Of a stretch of 64,000 nucleotides of DNA, positions 1-7,712 are shown in pieces (position 1 is the stretch's first letter; each line of letters opens with the position of its first letter). The translations under genes and the position numbers were made by a program. The notes under the pieces are model-generated. The model was given only the letters and a program-made list of their open reading frames with translations, made no database searches and was not told the origin of the DNA. The stretch spans positions 91,575-155,574 of the forward strand of contig NZ_JABEQD010000011.1 in the NCBI RefSeq assembly GCF_014174395.1. The letters run 5' to 3'. This DNA comes from Gluconacetobacter aggeris. GTDB taxonomy: Bacteria > Pseudomonadota > Alphaproteobacteria > Acetobacterales > Acetobacteraceae.

Positions 1-702
1 ATCGTGCATGTTTATGGCGTCTATAATCACGGGTTCCGCGCGCTGACGATTGCCGCGCGCTATGCGGTGACGCCGAACGGTTATGCCGTGCGGTCGACGA
101 TCCGCAGCGGGGGCCTGCTGGGGCTGCTGGTGCGCATGAACATCACCTCCCAGGCGACGGGGCAGTTCCTGCCCGATGGGGTGCGGCCGCTGACCTATGA
201 CAGCGCGGGTTATTCGCGCGGGGCGGACCGGCATGTGGTGCTCGATTACAGTGGCGGGCAAACGCACATCGCCCTCCAGACTCCACCGGAGCCCAGTCGT
301 GACCCGATTCCCGCTGCCGATCTGGCGCCGGCGATGGATTCGCTCAGCGCGCTGATGCGGTTGCAGCAGACGGTGCGGAGCCATCATCAATGTGACGGAT
401 CGGCCACCGTGTTCGACGGGGCGCGCCTGCTGCGGATGGATGCGCACACGGTCGGCATGCAGGACATGGCGAGCGATTCCCGTCAGCCCTATCGGGGGGC
501 GGCGTTGCGCTGTGATTTCAGCGACGTGCAGATCGCCGGGTTCCGCAAGACCGATGGGCCGGATTCGGCGGCACGCAAGCCGATTAGCGGTTCGGTCTGG
601 TTTCAGGACGTGCCGGGTGACGGGCTGACGATCGTGCGCATCGCCTTCGACCATCCGAAGCTCGGGCACCTGACGGTGCTGCTGCTGCCGAATGCCGCGT
701 AG
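1..702 (+). CDS. DUF3108 domain-containing protein, 5' end cut by window
   Basis: The reading frame is already open at base 1, so the N-terminus, probably a signal peptide of some 20-30 residues, lies outside the window. The visible ~233 residues resemble DUF3108 proteins, envelope-associated proteins of unknown function. Recognisable parts are an opening YGVYNHGFRALTI strand, an early GGLLGLLVRMNITSQ segment, and a central DPLSAL-like stretch (AMDSLSALMRL). A C-terminal VWFQDVPGDGLTIVRIAF segment is typical of the family's final strands. No catalytic motif is apparent. The gene converges on gph, with a strong hairpin between them. Family assignment is by overall pattern, with no functional inference. 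Confidence 0.7.
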   Translation: MVHVYGVYNHGFRALTIAARYAVTPNGYAVRSTIRSGGLLGLLVRMNITSQATGQFLPDGVRPLTYDSAGYSRGADRHVVLDYSGGQTHIALQTPPEPSRDPIPAADLAPAMDSLSALMRLQQTVRSHHQCDGSATVFDGARLLRMDAHTVGMQDMASDSRQPYRGAALRCDFSDVQIAGFRKTDGPDSAARKPISGSVWFQDVPGDGLTIVRIAFDHPKLGHLTVLLLPNAA

Positions 703-735
703 GGCTAGGCTGCACTCCGGAACCTGACCGGACGC

Positions 736-763
736 GCGCGCTGGCTTGCCGCCAGCGCGCATT
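736..763. terminator. Hairpin between convergent genes, probable bidirectional terminator
   Basis: A perfect 10-bp stem (GCGCGCTGGC at 736-745, GCCAGCGCGC at 751-760) with a five-base loop is followed by ATTT. Outer bases AACCTG (721-726) and CAGGTT (770-775) can extend the structure. It sits between the stop of the DUF3108 gene and the stop of gph, which converge here. There is no long T-tract, so intrinsic termination is likely but not certain. Confidence 0.55.
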
Positions 764-776
764 TACGGACAGGTTC

Positions 777-1457
777 TCAGGCGGGGATTAACTGGTCGGC
801 CAGATGCGGGATTTCGGCGATCGAATCGCCTCCCGCCGTCGCGCCGGCTTCCATGTCCGGGCGGCCATAGCCCCAGCGGGCGAAGATCGCGCGGACGCCG
901 GCTCCTTCGGCGGCCGCGATATCATTGTGATGATCGCCGACCATGACGGCGCGTATGGGCGTTCCATGCGCCTGCTGAATGGTGCCGAGCAGGTGGATGG
1001 GGTTGGGCTTGCGGGCGGGGAAACTGTCGCCGCCGCCGATCGTATCGAAGATGCCCGCCAGCCCCAGCGCGTCGATGATGCGGGTGGCGGCGGCGACCGG
1101 CTTGTTGGTGCAGATCGCCAGCCGCCAGCCCTGCGCCCGCAGCGTGTTCAGCGCGTAATCCGTGCCGGGGAAAAGGCGGGACTGCTCGGTGGAGCGGGGC
1201 GTGTAATCGGCCATGTAGCGCTCCACGGCCTGATGCGTGTCGATCGCGGATGCCTCGGGGCCGGCATGGGCCAGCAGGCGGCGCACCAGCGCGGCCACAC
1301 CGTCGCCCACCATGGCGCGCACCAGTTCCGGCGCGATGCCGGGCAGGCCGTAGCCTTTCAGCAGCCGGTCGGCGCTGGCGGCGAGGTCCGGCAGGCTGTC
1401 CAGCAGCGTGCCGTCCATGTCGAAAACGGCGAGGCGGGGGAGGGTGTCTGATGGCAT
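777..1457 (-). CDS. gph: Phosphoglycolate phosphatase, HAD superfamily
   Basis: This 226-residue enzyme should dephosphorylate 2-phosphoglycolate in the cytoplasm. All HAD motifs are visible: motif I DMDGT (residues 13-17, nucleophile D13), motif II with T117 in CTNKP, the motif III lysine K150 in ARKPNP, and motif IV GDHHND (174-179). A helical cap lies between motifs I and II, as in the Gph subfamily. The start is supported by AGGAG about seven bases upstream on the minus strand. HAD phosphatases are hard to separate by eye, so a related sugar-phosphate substrate is possible. The fit in length and cap is good for Gph. Confidence 0.85.
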   Translation of the reverse strand: MPSDTLPRLAVFDMDGTLLDSLPDLAASADRLLKGYGLPGIAPELVRAMVGDGVAALVRRLLAHAGPEASAIDTHQAVERYMADYTPRSTEQSRLFPGTDYALNTLRAQGWRLAICTNKPVAAATRIIDALGLAGIFDTIGGGDSFPARKPNPIHLLGTIQQAHGTPIRAVMVGDHHNDIAAAEGAGVRAIFARWGYGRPDMEAGATAGGDSIAEIPHLADQLIPA

Positions 1458-1574
1458 GGGCTTCTCCTGGAAGCGGTCCTGTCGGCCTGGATGCAGTAAT
1501 TCGTAAACCTAAGTGATGGCCTGCGATCACCCCTCTATTTGACAGGGCCGATGCTCGCCCGCTACCCGCATGAC

Positions 1575-2948
1575 ATGAATGCCCAGTCTCTGTCCGCGAC
1601 GCCAGCGGACCCTGCCGCCCGTCGTCCCGCCACGGCCGTCATCCTGGCGGCGGGGATGGGGACGCGCATGAAATCCGACCAGCCGAAGGTGATGCACCCG
1701 CTCGCCGGCCGGCCGATGCTGCGTTACCTGCTGGATCACGCCGCCATGGTGTTCGACCGGATCGTCGTCGTCGCCGGTCCGGGCATGGAGCAGGTCGCGG
1801 CCCTTGCCGCGCCGTATCAGGTCGTCGTGCAGGCCGACCGGCTGGGCACCGCCCATGCCGCGGCCCAGGCGGCCGATCTGTTCGGCGACGGCGATGTCGC
1901 GGTGCTGTATGGCGACAATCCGCTGATCACGCCCGAGAGCATGCGCAACCTGGTGGCCTGCCGGGCAACCCCCGGCGTCGGGCTGGCGCTGATGGCGATG
2001 CGGCCCCGTGACCCGGGCCGTTATGGCCGCATCGTCAGCGAGGACGGGCTGGTGCGGCGGATCGTGGAATGGGCGGACGCGAGCGAGCAGGAACGGGCGA
2101 TCGACCTGTGCAATGCCGGCGTGCTGTGCGCCGAGGCCGGCAGCTTCCGGCGCTGGCTGTCCATGGTGCGCAACGACAATGCGCAGGGCGAATATTATCT
2201 GGGCGACGTGGTGGCCCTGGCCGTGGCCGAAGGGCAGCAGGTCCGCGCGGTGGAAGCCCCTGAGGACGAGCTGCGCGGCATCAATTCCCGCGCCGAGCTG
2301 GCCGAGGCCGAGGCCTGCGTCCAGAAGCGGCTGCGCGCGGCGGCGATGGATGCGGGCGTGACGCTGGTGGCGCCGGAGACAGTCTTCCTCTCGGCCGATA
2401 CCGTTTTCGAGCCCGATGTGCTGGTTCAGCCCCATGTGGTGTTCGGGCCAGGGGTGCGCGTGCGTCGCGGGGCGGAGATCCGTGCCTTCAGCCATCTGGA
2501 AGGCTGCGTGGTCGGGCCGGGGGCGCTGATCGGGCCCTATGCGCGGCTGCGGCCGGGCAGCGATGTCGGGGCGGCGGCCCATGTGGGCAATTTCGTCGAG
2601 CTGAAGGGCACGACCCTGGGTGCCGGGGCGAAGGCCAACCATCTGGCGTATCTGGGTGATGCGGCGATCGGCGCCGGCACCAATGTCGGGGCCGGAACGA
2701 TCACCTGCAATTACGACGGTGTGTTCAAGCATCGTACCGAGATCGGCGCGGATTGCTTCATCGGGTCGGACGCGATCCTGGTTGCGCCGGTGGCGATCGG
2801 CGATGGGGCACTGATCGCGGCGGGCAGCGTTATTACCGAGAATGTGGAGGCCGGCGCGATGGCATTCGGGCGCGCGCGGCAGGAAAACAAGGACGGACGG
2901 GGGGCGGCGCTGCGCGACGCCCTGCGCAGGAAGAAGGAGCAGGGGTGA
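1575..2948 (+). CDS. glmU: Bifunctional GlcNAc-1-P uridyltransferase / GlcN-1-P acetyltransferase
   Basis: GlmU makes UDP-GlcNAc for peptidoglycan and lipid A. The N-terminal pyrophosphorylase domain carries the AAGMGTRMKS signature followed by KVMHPLAG, and GDNPLIT. The C-terminal half is a left-handed beta-helix acyltransferase with RLRPGS, VGNFVELK, NHLAYLGDA and GTITCNYDG. I chose the ATG at 1575 (MNAQS), giving 457 residues, the usual length. The frame is open to a TTG at 1539, but that TTG is part of a TTGACA that looks more like a -35 box. The stop overlaps the glmS start by one base, so the two are translationally coupled. They encode consecutive steps of hexosamine synthesis. Confidence 0.95.
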   Translation: MNAQSLSATPADPAARRPATAVILAAGMGTRMKSDQPKVMHPLAGRPMLRYLLDHAAMVFDRIVVVAGPGMEQVAALAAPYQVVVQADRLGTAHAAAQAADLFGDGDVAVLYGDNPLITPESMRNLVACRATPGVGLALMAMRPRDPGRYGRIVSEDGLVRRIVEWADASEQERAIDLCNAGVLCAEAGSFRRWLSMVRNDNAQGEYYLGDVVALAVAEGQQVRAVEAPEDELRGINSRAELAEAEACVQKRLRAAAMDAGVTLVAPETVFLSADTVFEPDVLVQPHVVFGPGVRVRRGAEIRAFSHLEGCVVGPGALIGPYARLRPGSDVGAAAHVGNFVELKGTTLGAGAKANHLAYLGDAAIGAGTNVGAGTITCNYDGVFKHRTEIGADCFIGSDAILVAPVAIGDGALIAAGSVITENVEAGAMAFGRARQENKDGRGAALRDALRRKKEQG

Positions 2949-4771
2949 TGTGTGGCATAGTCGGCGTCGTCGGCGGCAGGGACGCTACACCGATCATCTT
3001 CGACGCCCTGAGGCGGCTGGAATATCGCGGATATGATTCCGCCGGAATCGCGACGCTGGTGGATGGGCGGATCGAACGGCGCCGGGCAGCCGGCAAGCTG
3101 GACAATCTGGCCTCCGTGCTGGCGCGCGCGCCGCTGGCCGGGGTGACGGGGATCGGCCACACGCGCTGGGCCACCCACGGCGCCCCGACCGAGAACAATG
3201 CCCATCCGCACGGCACACCCCGCGTGTCGGTGGTGCATAACGGCATCATCGAGAATTTCGAGGCGTTGCGGCGGGAGCTGGAGCAGGCGGGCTACGTCTT
3301 CGTGACCGAGACCGACAGCGAGACCGTAGCGCAACTGGTCGATTTCCATCTGGCGCGCGGCCTGTCGCCGCGCGAGGCGGCGTTCGCCACGCTGCGCCGG
3401 CTGGAGGGGGCCTATGCGCTGGCGATGATCTTCGCCGGGCATGACGACCTGCTGATCGGCGCGCGACATGGGGCGCCGCTGGTGGTGGGTTATGGCGAGA
3501 ACGAGATGTTCCTCGGCTCCGACAGCCTGGCCCTTGCGCCGCTGACGCGCCGCATCGCCTATCTGGACGATGGCGACTGGGTGATGGTGACGCCGGAGGG
3601 CGCGGAATTCTTCGACGCCTCGGGCGAGCGGGTGGAACGCGCGGTGCGCACCACCGCGCTGATCGCCGGTTCGGTCGGCAAGGATGGTTATCGCCACTAC
3701 ATGGACAAGGAACTGCACGAGCACCCGGTGGTGATCGGGCAGACCCTGCAGCGGCTGATTGACCCGGCGACGCGGCGGGTCGTGCTGCCGGACCTGCCGT
3801 TCGACCTGGCGTCGCTGCCCCGTGCGGCGGTGACGGCCTGCGGCTCGGCCTTCTATGCCGGGTTGATCGGCCGTTACTGGCTGGAGGCGGTGGCGGGCCT
3901 GCCGGTCGATATCGATGTGGCCAGTGAGCTGCGCTATCGCGATCCGCCGCTGACGCCGGGCGGGCTTGGCCTGCTGATCTCGCAGTCGGGCGAGACGGCG
4001 GATACGCTGGCCGCGCTGCGCGGCATGCGGGCACGCGGGCAGCATATCCTGTCGGTCCTGAATGTGGAACAGAGCACGATGGCGCGCGAGAGCGATGTCG
4101 TGCTGGGCACCGTCGCCGGGCCTGAAATCTCCGTGGCCAGCACCAAGGCCTTCACCGCGCAGCTTTCGGTGCTGGCGTGCCTGACGATCGCGATCGGGCG
4201 GGCACGCGGCACGCTGTCGCTGACGCAGGAGCAGGAACTGGTGGCCGAACTGCTGGACCTGCCCAGCCGTGCGAACGAGGTGTTCGACCAGGCGCCCGCC
4301 ATCCGTGCGATGGCGGCGGTCGTCGCCGAGGCCCGCGACGTGCTGTATCTGGGGCGTGGGTCGGCCTTTCCGGTGGCCATGGAAGGGGCGCTGAAGCTGA
4401 AGGAGGTCTCGTATATCCATGCCGAGGCCTATGCGGCGGGCGAGATGAAGCATGGCCCCATCTCGCTGATCGACAGCACGGTGCCGATCGTGGCCACGCT
4501 GCCCTCGGGCCGGCTGTTCGAAAAGACGCTCTCCAACCTGCAGGAAGCCCGTGCGCGGGGTGGCCGTCTGCTGGTCTTCACCGATACGCAGGGGGCGCCG
4601 CGGCTGCGCGATCTGGCCGAAATCGTGGTTGCGCTGCCGACGGTGAGCGAATTCACCGCCCCGGTGCTGCAGACGATTCCGGTGCAGATGCTGGCCTATG
4701 AAGTGGCCCTGCTGAAAGGGACGGATGTGGACCAGCCGCGCAACCTGGCCAAGTCGGTCACCGTCGAATAG
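2948..4771 (+). CDS. glmS: Glutamine--fructose-6-phosphate aminotransferase (isomerizing)
   Basis: GlmS converts fructose-6-P and glutamine to glucosamine-6-P. The start is fixed by MCGIVG: after removal of Met, Cys is the N-terminal nucleophile of the class II amidotransferase domain. GHTRWATHG and the NGIIEN motif follow. Two SIS domains occupy the C-terminal half: TACGSAFYAG and SQSGETADT in the first, GRGSAFPVAMEG and MKHGPISLI in the second. The protein ends in the conserved KSVTVE. Length is 607 residues, normal for the family. It overlaps glmU by one base (TGATG). No glmS ribozyme is expected or seen upstream. Confidence 0.96.
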   Translation: MCGIVGVVGGRDATPIIFDALRRLEYRGYDSAGIATLVDGRIERRRAAGKLDNLASVLARAPLAGVTGIGHTRWATHGAPTENNAHPHGTPRVSVVHNGIIENFEALRRELEQAGYVFVTETDSETVAQLVDFHLARGLSPREAAFATLRRLEGAYALAMIFAGHDDLLIGARHGAPLVVGYGENEMFLGSDSLALAPLTRRIAYLDDGDWVMVTPEGAEFFDASGERVERAVRTTALIAGSVGKDGYRHYMDKELHEHPVVIGQTLQRLIDPATRRVVLPDLPFDLASLPRAAVTACGSAFYAGLIGRYWLEAVAGLPVDIDVASELRYRDPPLTPGGLGLLISQSGETADTLAALRGMRARGQHILSVLNVEQSTMARESDVVLGTVAGPEISVASTKAFTAQLSVLACLTIAIGRARGTLSLTQEQELVAELLDLPSRANEVFDQAPAIRAMAAVVAEARDVLYLGRGSAFPVAMEGALKLKEVSYIHAEAYAAGEMKHGPISLIDSTVPIVATLPSGRLFEKTLSNLQEARARGGRLLVFTDTQGAPRLRDLAEIVVALPTVSEFTAPVLQTIPVQMLAYEVALLKGTDVDQPRNLAKSVTVE

Positions 4772-4891
4772 TCGATTGCCCCGAGGGGGAGCGGCTCTGG
4801 CCCATCCCTGCAGGGTGTTGTCTTCGGTCGCTGGAGGCAACATCCTCTCGCCGGCTATACGCCGGGCCTGCCCGGCGGTGGGAAGGGAGCG

Positions 4892-5908
4892 ATGTCCATG
4901 ACGAAGGTGGCAACCGGTGTGCGGCCGCGGGTTCTGGTACGGGGGGCCGGCGTTGCGGGCCTGACCAGCGCGGTGACGCTGGCCGAGCGCGGCGCCGACG
5001 TGGTGCTGCTGGAGGTCGGCACGCGCGAGGGGGCCGGGGCGTCGTGGATGGCGGGCGGCATGCTTGCGCCGTGGTGCGAGGCCGAATCCGCGCCGCCTGA
5101 GGTGACGCGCGATTCGATCGAATCGGTCGATTGGTGGGCGGCTCATGTGCCGGACGTGGCGCGCAATGGCACGCTGGTCCTGGCCCCGCCGCGCGACGTT
5201 GCTGATATTACGAGATTTTCCCGGCGGACCAGCCATTTCGACCTGGTGGATGGCGATCGTATTGCCGAACTGGAACCTGATCTGGCCGGCCGGTTCGACA
5301 AGGGGCTGTTCTTTCCCGAGGAGGGGCATCTCGACCCCCGTAAGGCCCTGGCGGCGTTGCGCGAGCGGTTGATCGCGCTGGGGGGCACGGTTCAGCTCAA
5401 CGCGCCGGCCGATCGCATGGCCGGTGATCCGTGGCATGGGGCGCGGCCCGACTGGGTGGTGGATTGCACCGGGATCGCCGCCGAAAAGCGGTTGACCGGA
5501 TTGCGGGGCGTGCGGGGCGAAATGGTGCTGCTGCGCTGCCATGAGGTGACGCTGCATCGCCCCGTTCGCATGCTGCATCCGCGTATTCCGGTTTACATCG
5601 TGCCACGGGCGGACCATCTGTTCATGGTGGGGGCGACGATGGTCGAGAGCGAAAGTTTCGCCAGCATGACCCTGCGCTCGATGGTGGAACTGCTGACTGC
5701 AGCCTATGTGCTGCATCCGGCCTTCGGCGAAGCCGAAATCGTCGAGACCGGGGTTGGCGTGCGGCCCGCCTATCCGGACAATGTGCCGGCCGTGACCGTC
5801 GAGGGGCGCACGGTCTATGTGAACGGCATGTATCGCCATGGTTTCCTGCTGTCGCCCTCGCGGGCGCGGCGGGTGGGCGACATCGTGTTCGGTGCCTCTG
5901 CCGCCTGA
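4892..5908 (+). CDS. thiO: FAD-dependent glycine oxidase for thiazole synthesis
   Basis: This 338-residue flavoprotein probably oxidises glycine to dehydroglycine for thiazole formation. The N-terminal dinucleotide-binding motif is GAGVAG (18-23), followed by the acidic E41 at the end of the second strand. A DAO-type body follows, with GGMLAPWCEAES and a C-terminal NGMYRHGFLLSP motif where the flavin pyrophosphate is bound. It heads the thiO-thiS-thiG-thiE run, 120 bases after glmS. That gap shows no TPP riboswitch (no CTGAGA core). The order thiO-S-G-E is common in alphaproteobacteria, which supports ThiO over other amino-acid oxidases. Confidence 0.85.
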   Translation: MSMTKVATGVRPRVLVRGAGVAGLTSAVTLAERGADVVLLEVGTREGAGASWMAGGMLAPWCEAESAPPEVTRDSIESVDWWAAHVPDVARNGTLVLAPPRDVADITRFSRRTSHFDLVDGDRIAELEPDLAGRFDKGLFFPEEGHLDPRKALAALRERLIALGGTVQLNAPADRMAGDPWHGARPDWVVDCTGIAAEKRLTGLRGVRGEMVLLRCHEVTLHRPVRMLHPRIPVYIVPRADHLFMVGATMVESESFASMTLRSMVELLTAAYVLHPAFGEAEIVETGVGVRPAYPDNVPAVTVEGRTVYVNGMYRHGFLLSPSRARRVGDIVFGASAA

Positions 5909-5956
5909 CGTTCCGGACGGAGCGATGTGCGTTATGCGGGGGCAGGGAGGAATGAC

Positions 5957-6154
5957 ATGAGGATACTGGTGAACGAGGAGCCGCGCGATATCGCGACGGC
6001 GACCCTGGCCGGCCTGCTGGACGAGCTGGGCTATGGCGACGCCAGGGTGGCGACGGCGGTGAATGGTGCGTTCGTGCCGGCAGCGCGGCGCGGTTCATTG
6101 ACGCTGGACGAGGGCGCGCGGGTCGAGATCCTGGCGCCGATGCAGGGGGGATAG
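5957..6154 (+). CDS. thiS: Sulfur carrier protein
   Basis: A 65-residue ubiquitin-like sulfur carrier ending in the diagnostic Gly-Gly (APMQGG), the site of adenylation and thiocarboxylation. The ATG at 5957 (MRILVNEE) gives the normal ThiS length; the frame is open further upstream, but that extension would add ten non-conserved residues. The conserved [11 protein letters not shown] helix and [13 protein letters not shown] strand ([13 protein letters not shown]) are present. It lies between thiO and thiG, four bases before the latter. No thiF or moeB adenylating enzyme is in the window. Confidence 0.9.
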   Translation: MRILVNEEPRDIATATLAGLLDELGYGDARVATAVNGAFVPAARRGSLTLDEGARVEILAPMQGG

Positions 6155-6158
6155 ACCC

Positions 6159-6929
6159 ATGCTGTTCTATGGTGCCGAACTGTCATCCCGGCTGATGCTG
6201 GGCACCGCCCAGTATCCGTCGCCCGAAATCCTGGCCGATTCCGTGCGGGCCGCCCAGGCGGGGGTGGTAACGGTGTCGCTGCGGCGCGAGTCGATCGGTA
6301 GTCGCGCCGGACAGGCCTTCTGGTCGCTGATTCGTGACCTCGGCGTGCCCGTGCTGCCCAATACGGCCGGTTGCCATACGGTGAAGGAGGCCGTGACGAC
6401 CGCCCACATGGCGCGCGAGGTCTTCGAGACCGACTGGATCAAGCTGGAGGTCATCGGGGAATCGGACACGCTGCAGCCCGACATGTTCGCGCTGGTCGAG
6501 GCGGCCCGAATCCTGAGCGAGGACGGGTTCAAGGTCTTTCCCTACATGACCGAGGATCTGGTCGGCGCCGAGCGGCTGATGCGGGCGGGCTGCCAGGTGC
6601 TGATGCCCTGGGGGGCGCCGATCGGGTCCGGCAAGGGGTTGAACAATGTGTTCGGCCTGCGGGCATTGCGGGCGCATTTCCCCGATGTGCCGCTGGTGGT
6701 GGATGCGGGGATCGGCCTGCCGTCCCACGCGGCGCAGGCGATGGAACTGGGCTATGACGCGGTGCTGATCAATACCGCCGTGGCGCAGGCGGGCGATCCG
6801 GCCCGGATGGCGATGGCGTTTCGCCTGGCGGTCGAGGCCGGGCTGATCGCCCGCGCCGCCGACCCGATGGAACAGCGCGACATGGCCGTGCCATCCACCC
6901 CCGTCCTCGGCCGGGCGGTGCTGGCATGA
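6159..6929 (+). CDS. thiG: Thiazole synthase
   Basis: ThiG (256 residues) condenses 1-deoxyxylulose-5-P, dehydroglycine and ThiS thiocarboxylate into the thiazole phosphate of thiamine. The (beta/alpha)8 barrel shows [10 protein letters not shown] near the start and [13 protein letters not shown]. The Schiff-base lysine K95 is in [10 protein letters not shown]. The phosphate-binding end of the barrel shows [12 protein letters not shown] and [32 protein letters not shown] sequence. It overlaps thiE by four bases (ATGA) and follows thiS directly. Confidence 0.95.
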   Translation: MLFYGAELSSRLMLGTAQYPSPEILADSVRAAQAGVVTVSLRRESIGSRAGQAFWSLIRDLGVPVLPNTAGCHTVKEAVTTAHMAREVFETDWIKLEVIGESDTLQPDMFALVEAARILSEDGFKVFPYMTEDLVGAERLMRAGCQVLMPWGAPIGSGKGLNNVFGLRALRAHFPDVPLVVDAGIGLPSHAAQAMELGYDAVLINTAVAQAGDPARMAMAFRLAVEAGLIARAADPMEQRDMAVPSTPVLGRAVLA

Positions 6930-7558
6930 GCCTGCCATCGCGGATCTATCCGGTCGTCGACCGGGCGGAATGGGTCGATCGGCTGGGTGGGGCCGGGGCA
7001 CGGCTGATCCAACTGCGGATCAAGGATCTGGAGGGCGCTGAGCTGCTGGCCGAAATCCGCACGGCCCGAGCATGTGCCGCGCGCCATGGCGTGTGCCTGG
7101 TGCTGAACGATTACTGGCAACTGGCACTGGATGAGGGGATCGATTTCATCCATCTGGGCCAGGAGGATCTGGACGAGGCCGATCTGCCCGCTATCCGGGC
7201 GGGGGGACTGCGGCTGGGGGTCAGCACCCATTCCACGGGCGAACTCGACCGGGCCCTGTCGGTCGGCCCTGATTATGTCGCCCTTGGCCCGGTCTGGCCG
7301 ACGAAGCTGAAGCAGATGCCCTGGGGGCCGCAGGGCGTCGAGCGGCTGAGCGAATGGAAGCGGCTGGTCGGGTCGGTGCCCCTGGTGGCCATCGGCGGGA
7401 TCACGCTGGGGCGCGCCGCGTCCTGTATCGCGGCAGGGGCGGACTGCGTTTCCGCCGTGTCCGACTTCATCGGCCAGCCGGACCCGGAAGGCCAGGTCCG
7501 GGCATGGCTGGCGGCCACCGCGGATGGTGCCGTGTTTCAGAACGGCAGCATAACGTGA
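6926..7558 (+). CDS. thiE: Thiamine-phosphate synthase
   Basis: ThiE (210 residues) couples HMP-PP with thiazole phosphate to give thiamine phosphate. Conserved barrel segments are [59 protein letters not shown] and VAIGGI. It is the last gene of the thi operon and overlaps thiG by four bases. About 150 bases of non-coding DNA follow, holding a weak hairpin (GTTGCC-GCTA-GGCAGC, about 7572-7587) and a T-run just downstream that may end the transcript. Confidence 0.92.
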   Translation: MSLPSRIYPVVDRAEWVDRLGGAGARLIQLRIKDLEGAELLAEIRTARACAARHGVCLVLNDYWQLALDEGIDFIHLGQEDLDEADLPAIRAGGLRLGVSTHSTGELDRALSVGPDYVALGPVWPTKLKQMPWGPQGVERLSEWKRLVGSVPLVAIGGITLGRAASCIAAGADCVSAVSDFIGQPDPEGQVRAWLAATADGAVFQNGSIT

Positions 7559-7712
7559 CCAGCCGGAGCCGTTGCCGCTAGGCAGCCGGTATGCTTTTTC
7601 GGGGCAGTGGCACGGGCGGGGGAGAGTTGCCGCGTCGCGGGGCCACGGCCATCGGAAGGTCATACTCTCATGCCATGATGGCCGGCGTGGGATGACAGAG
7701 AGGTGTTGACGG

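Noticed and set aside
4772..4891. Possible TPP riboswitch ahead of thiO
   Set aside because: The conserved CTGAGA core and the ACCTGATCTGG-type segment are absent on the plus strand.
2711..5839. A 1042-residue open frame on the minus strand
   Set aside because: It is antisense to glmU, glmS and thiO, rich in His, Arg and Gln as expected for a shadow in high-GC DNA, and has no family motif. The same applies to the long minus frames at 10862-12925, 25663-27936 and 29727-31847.
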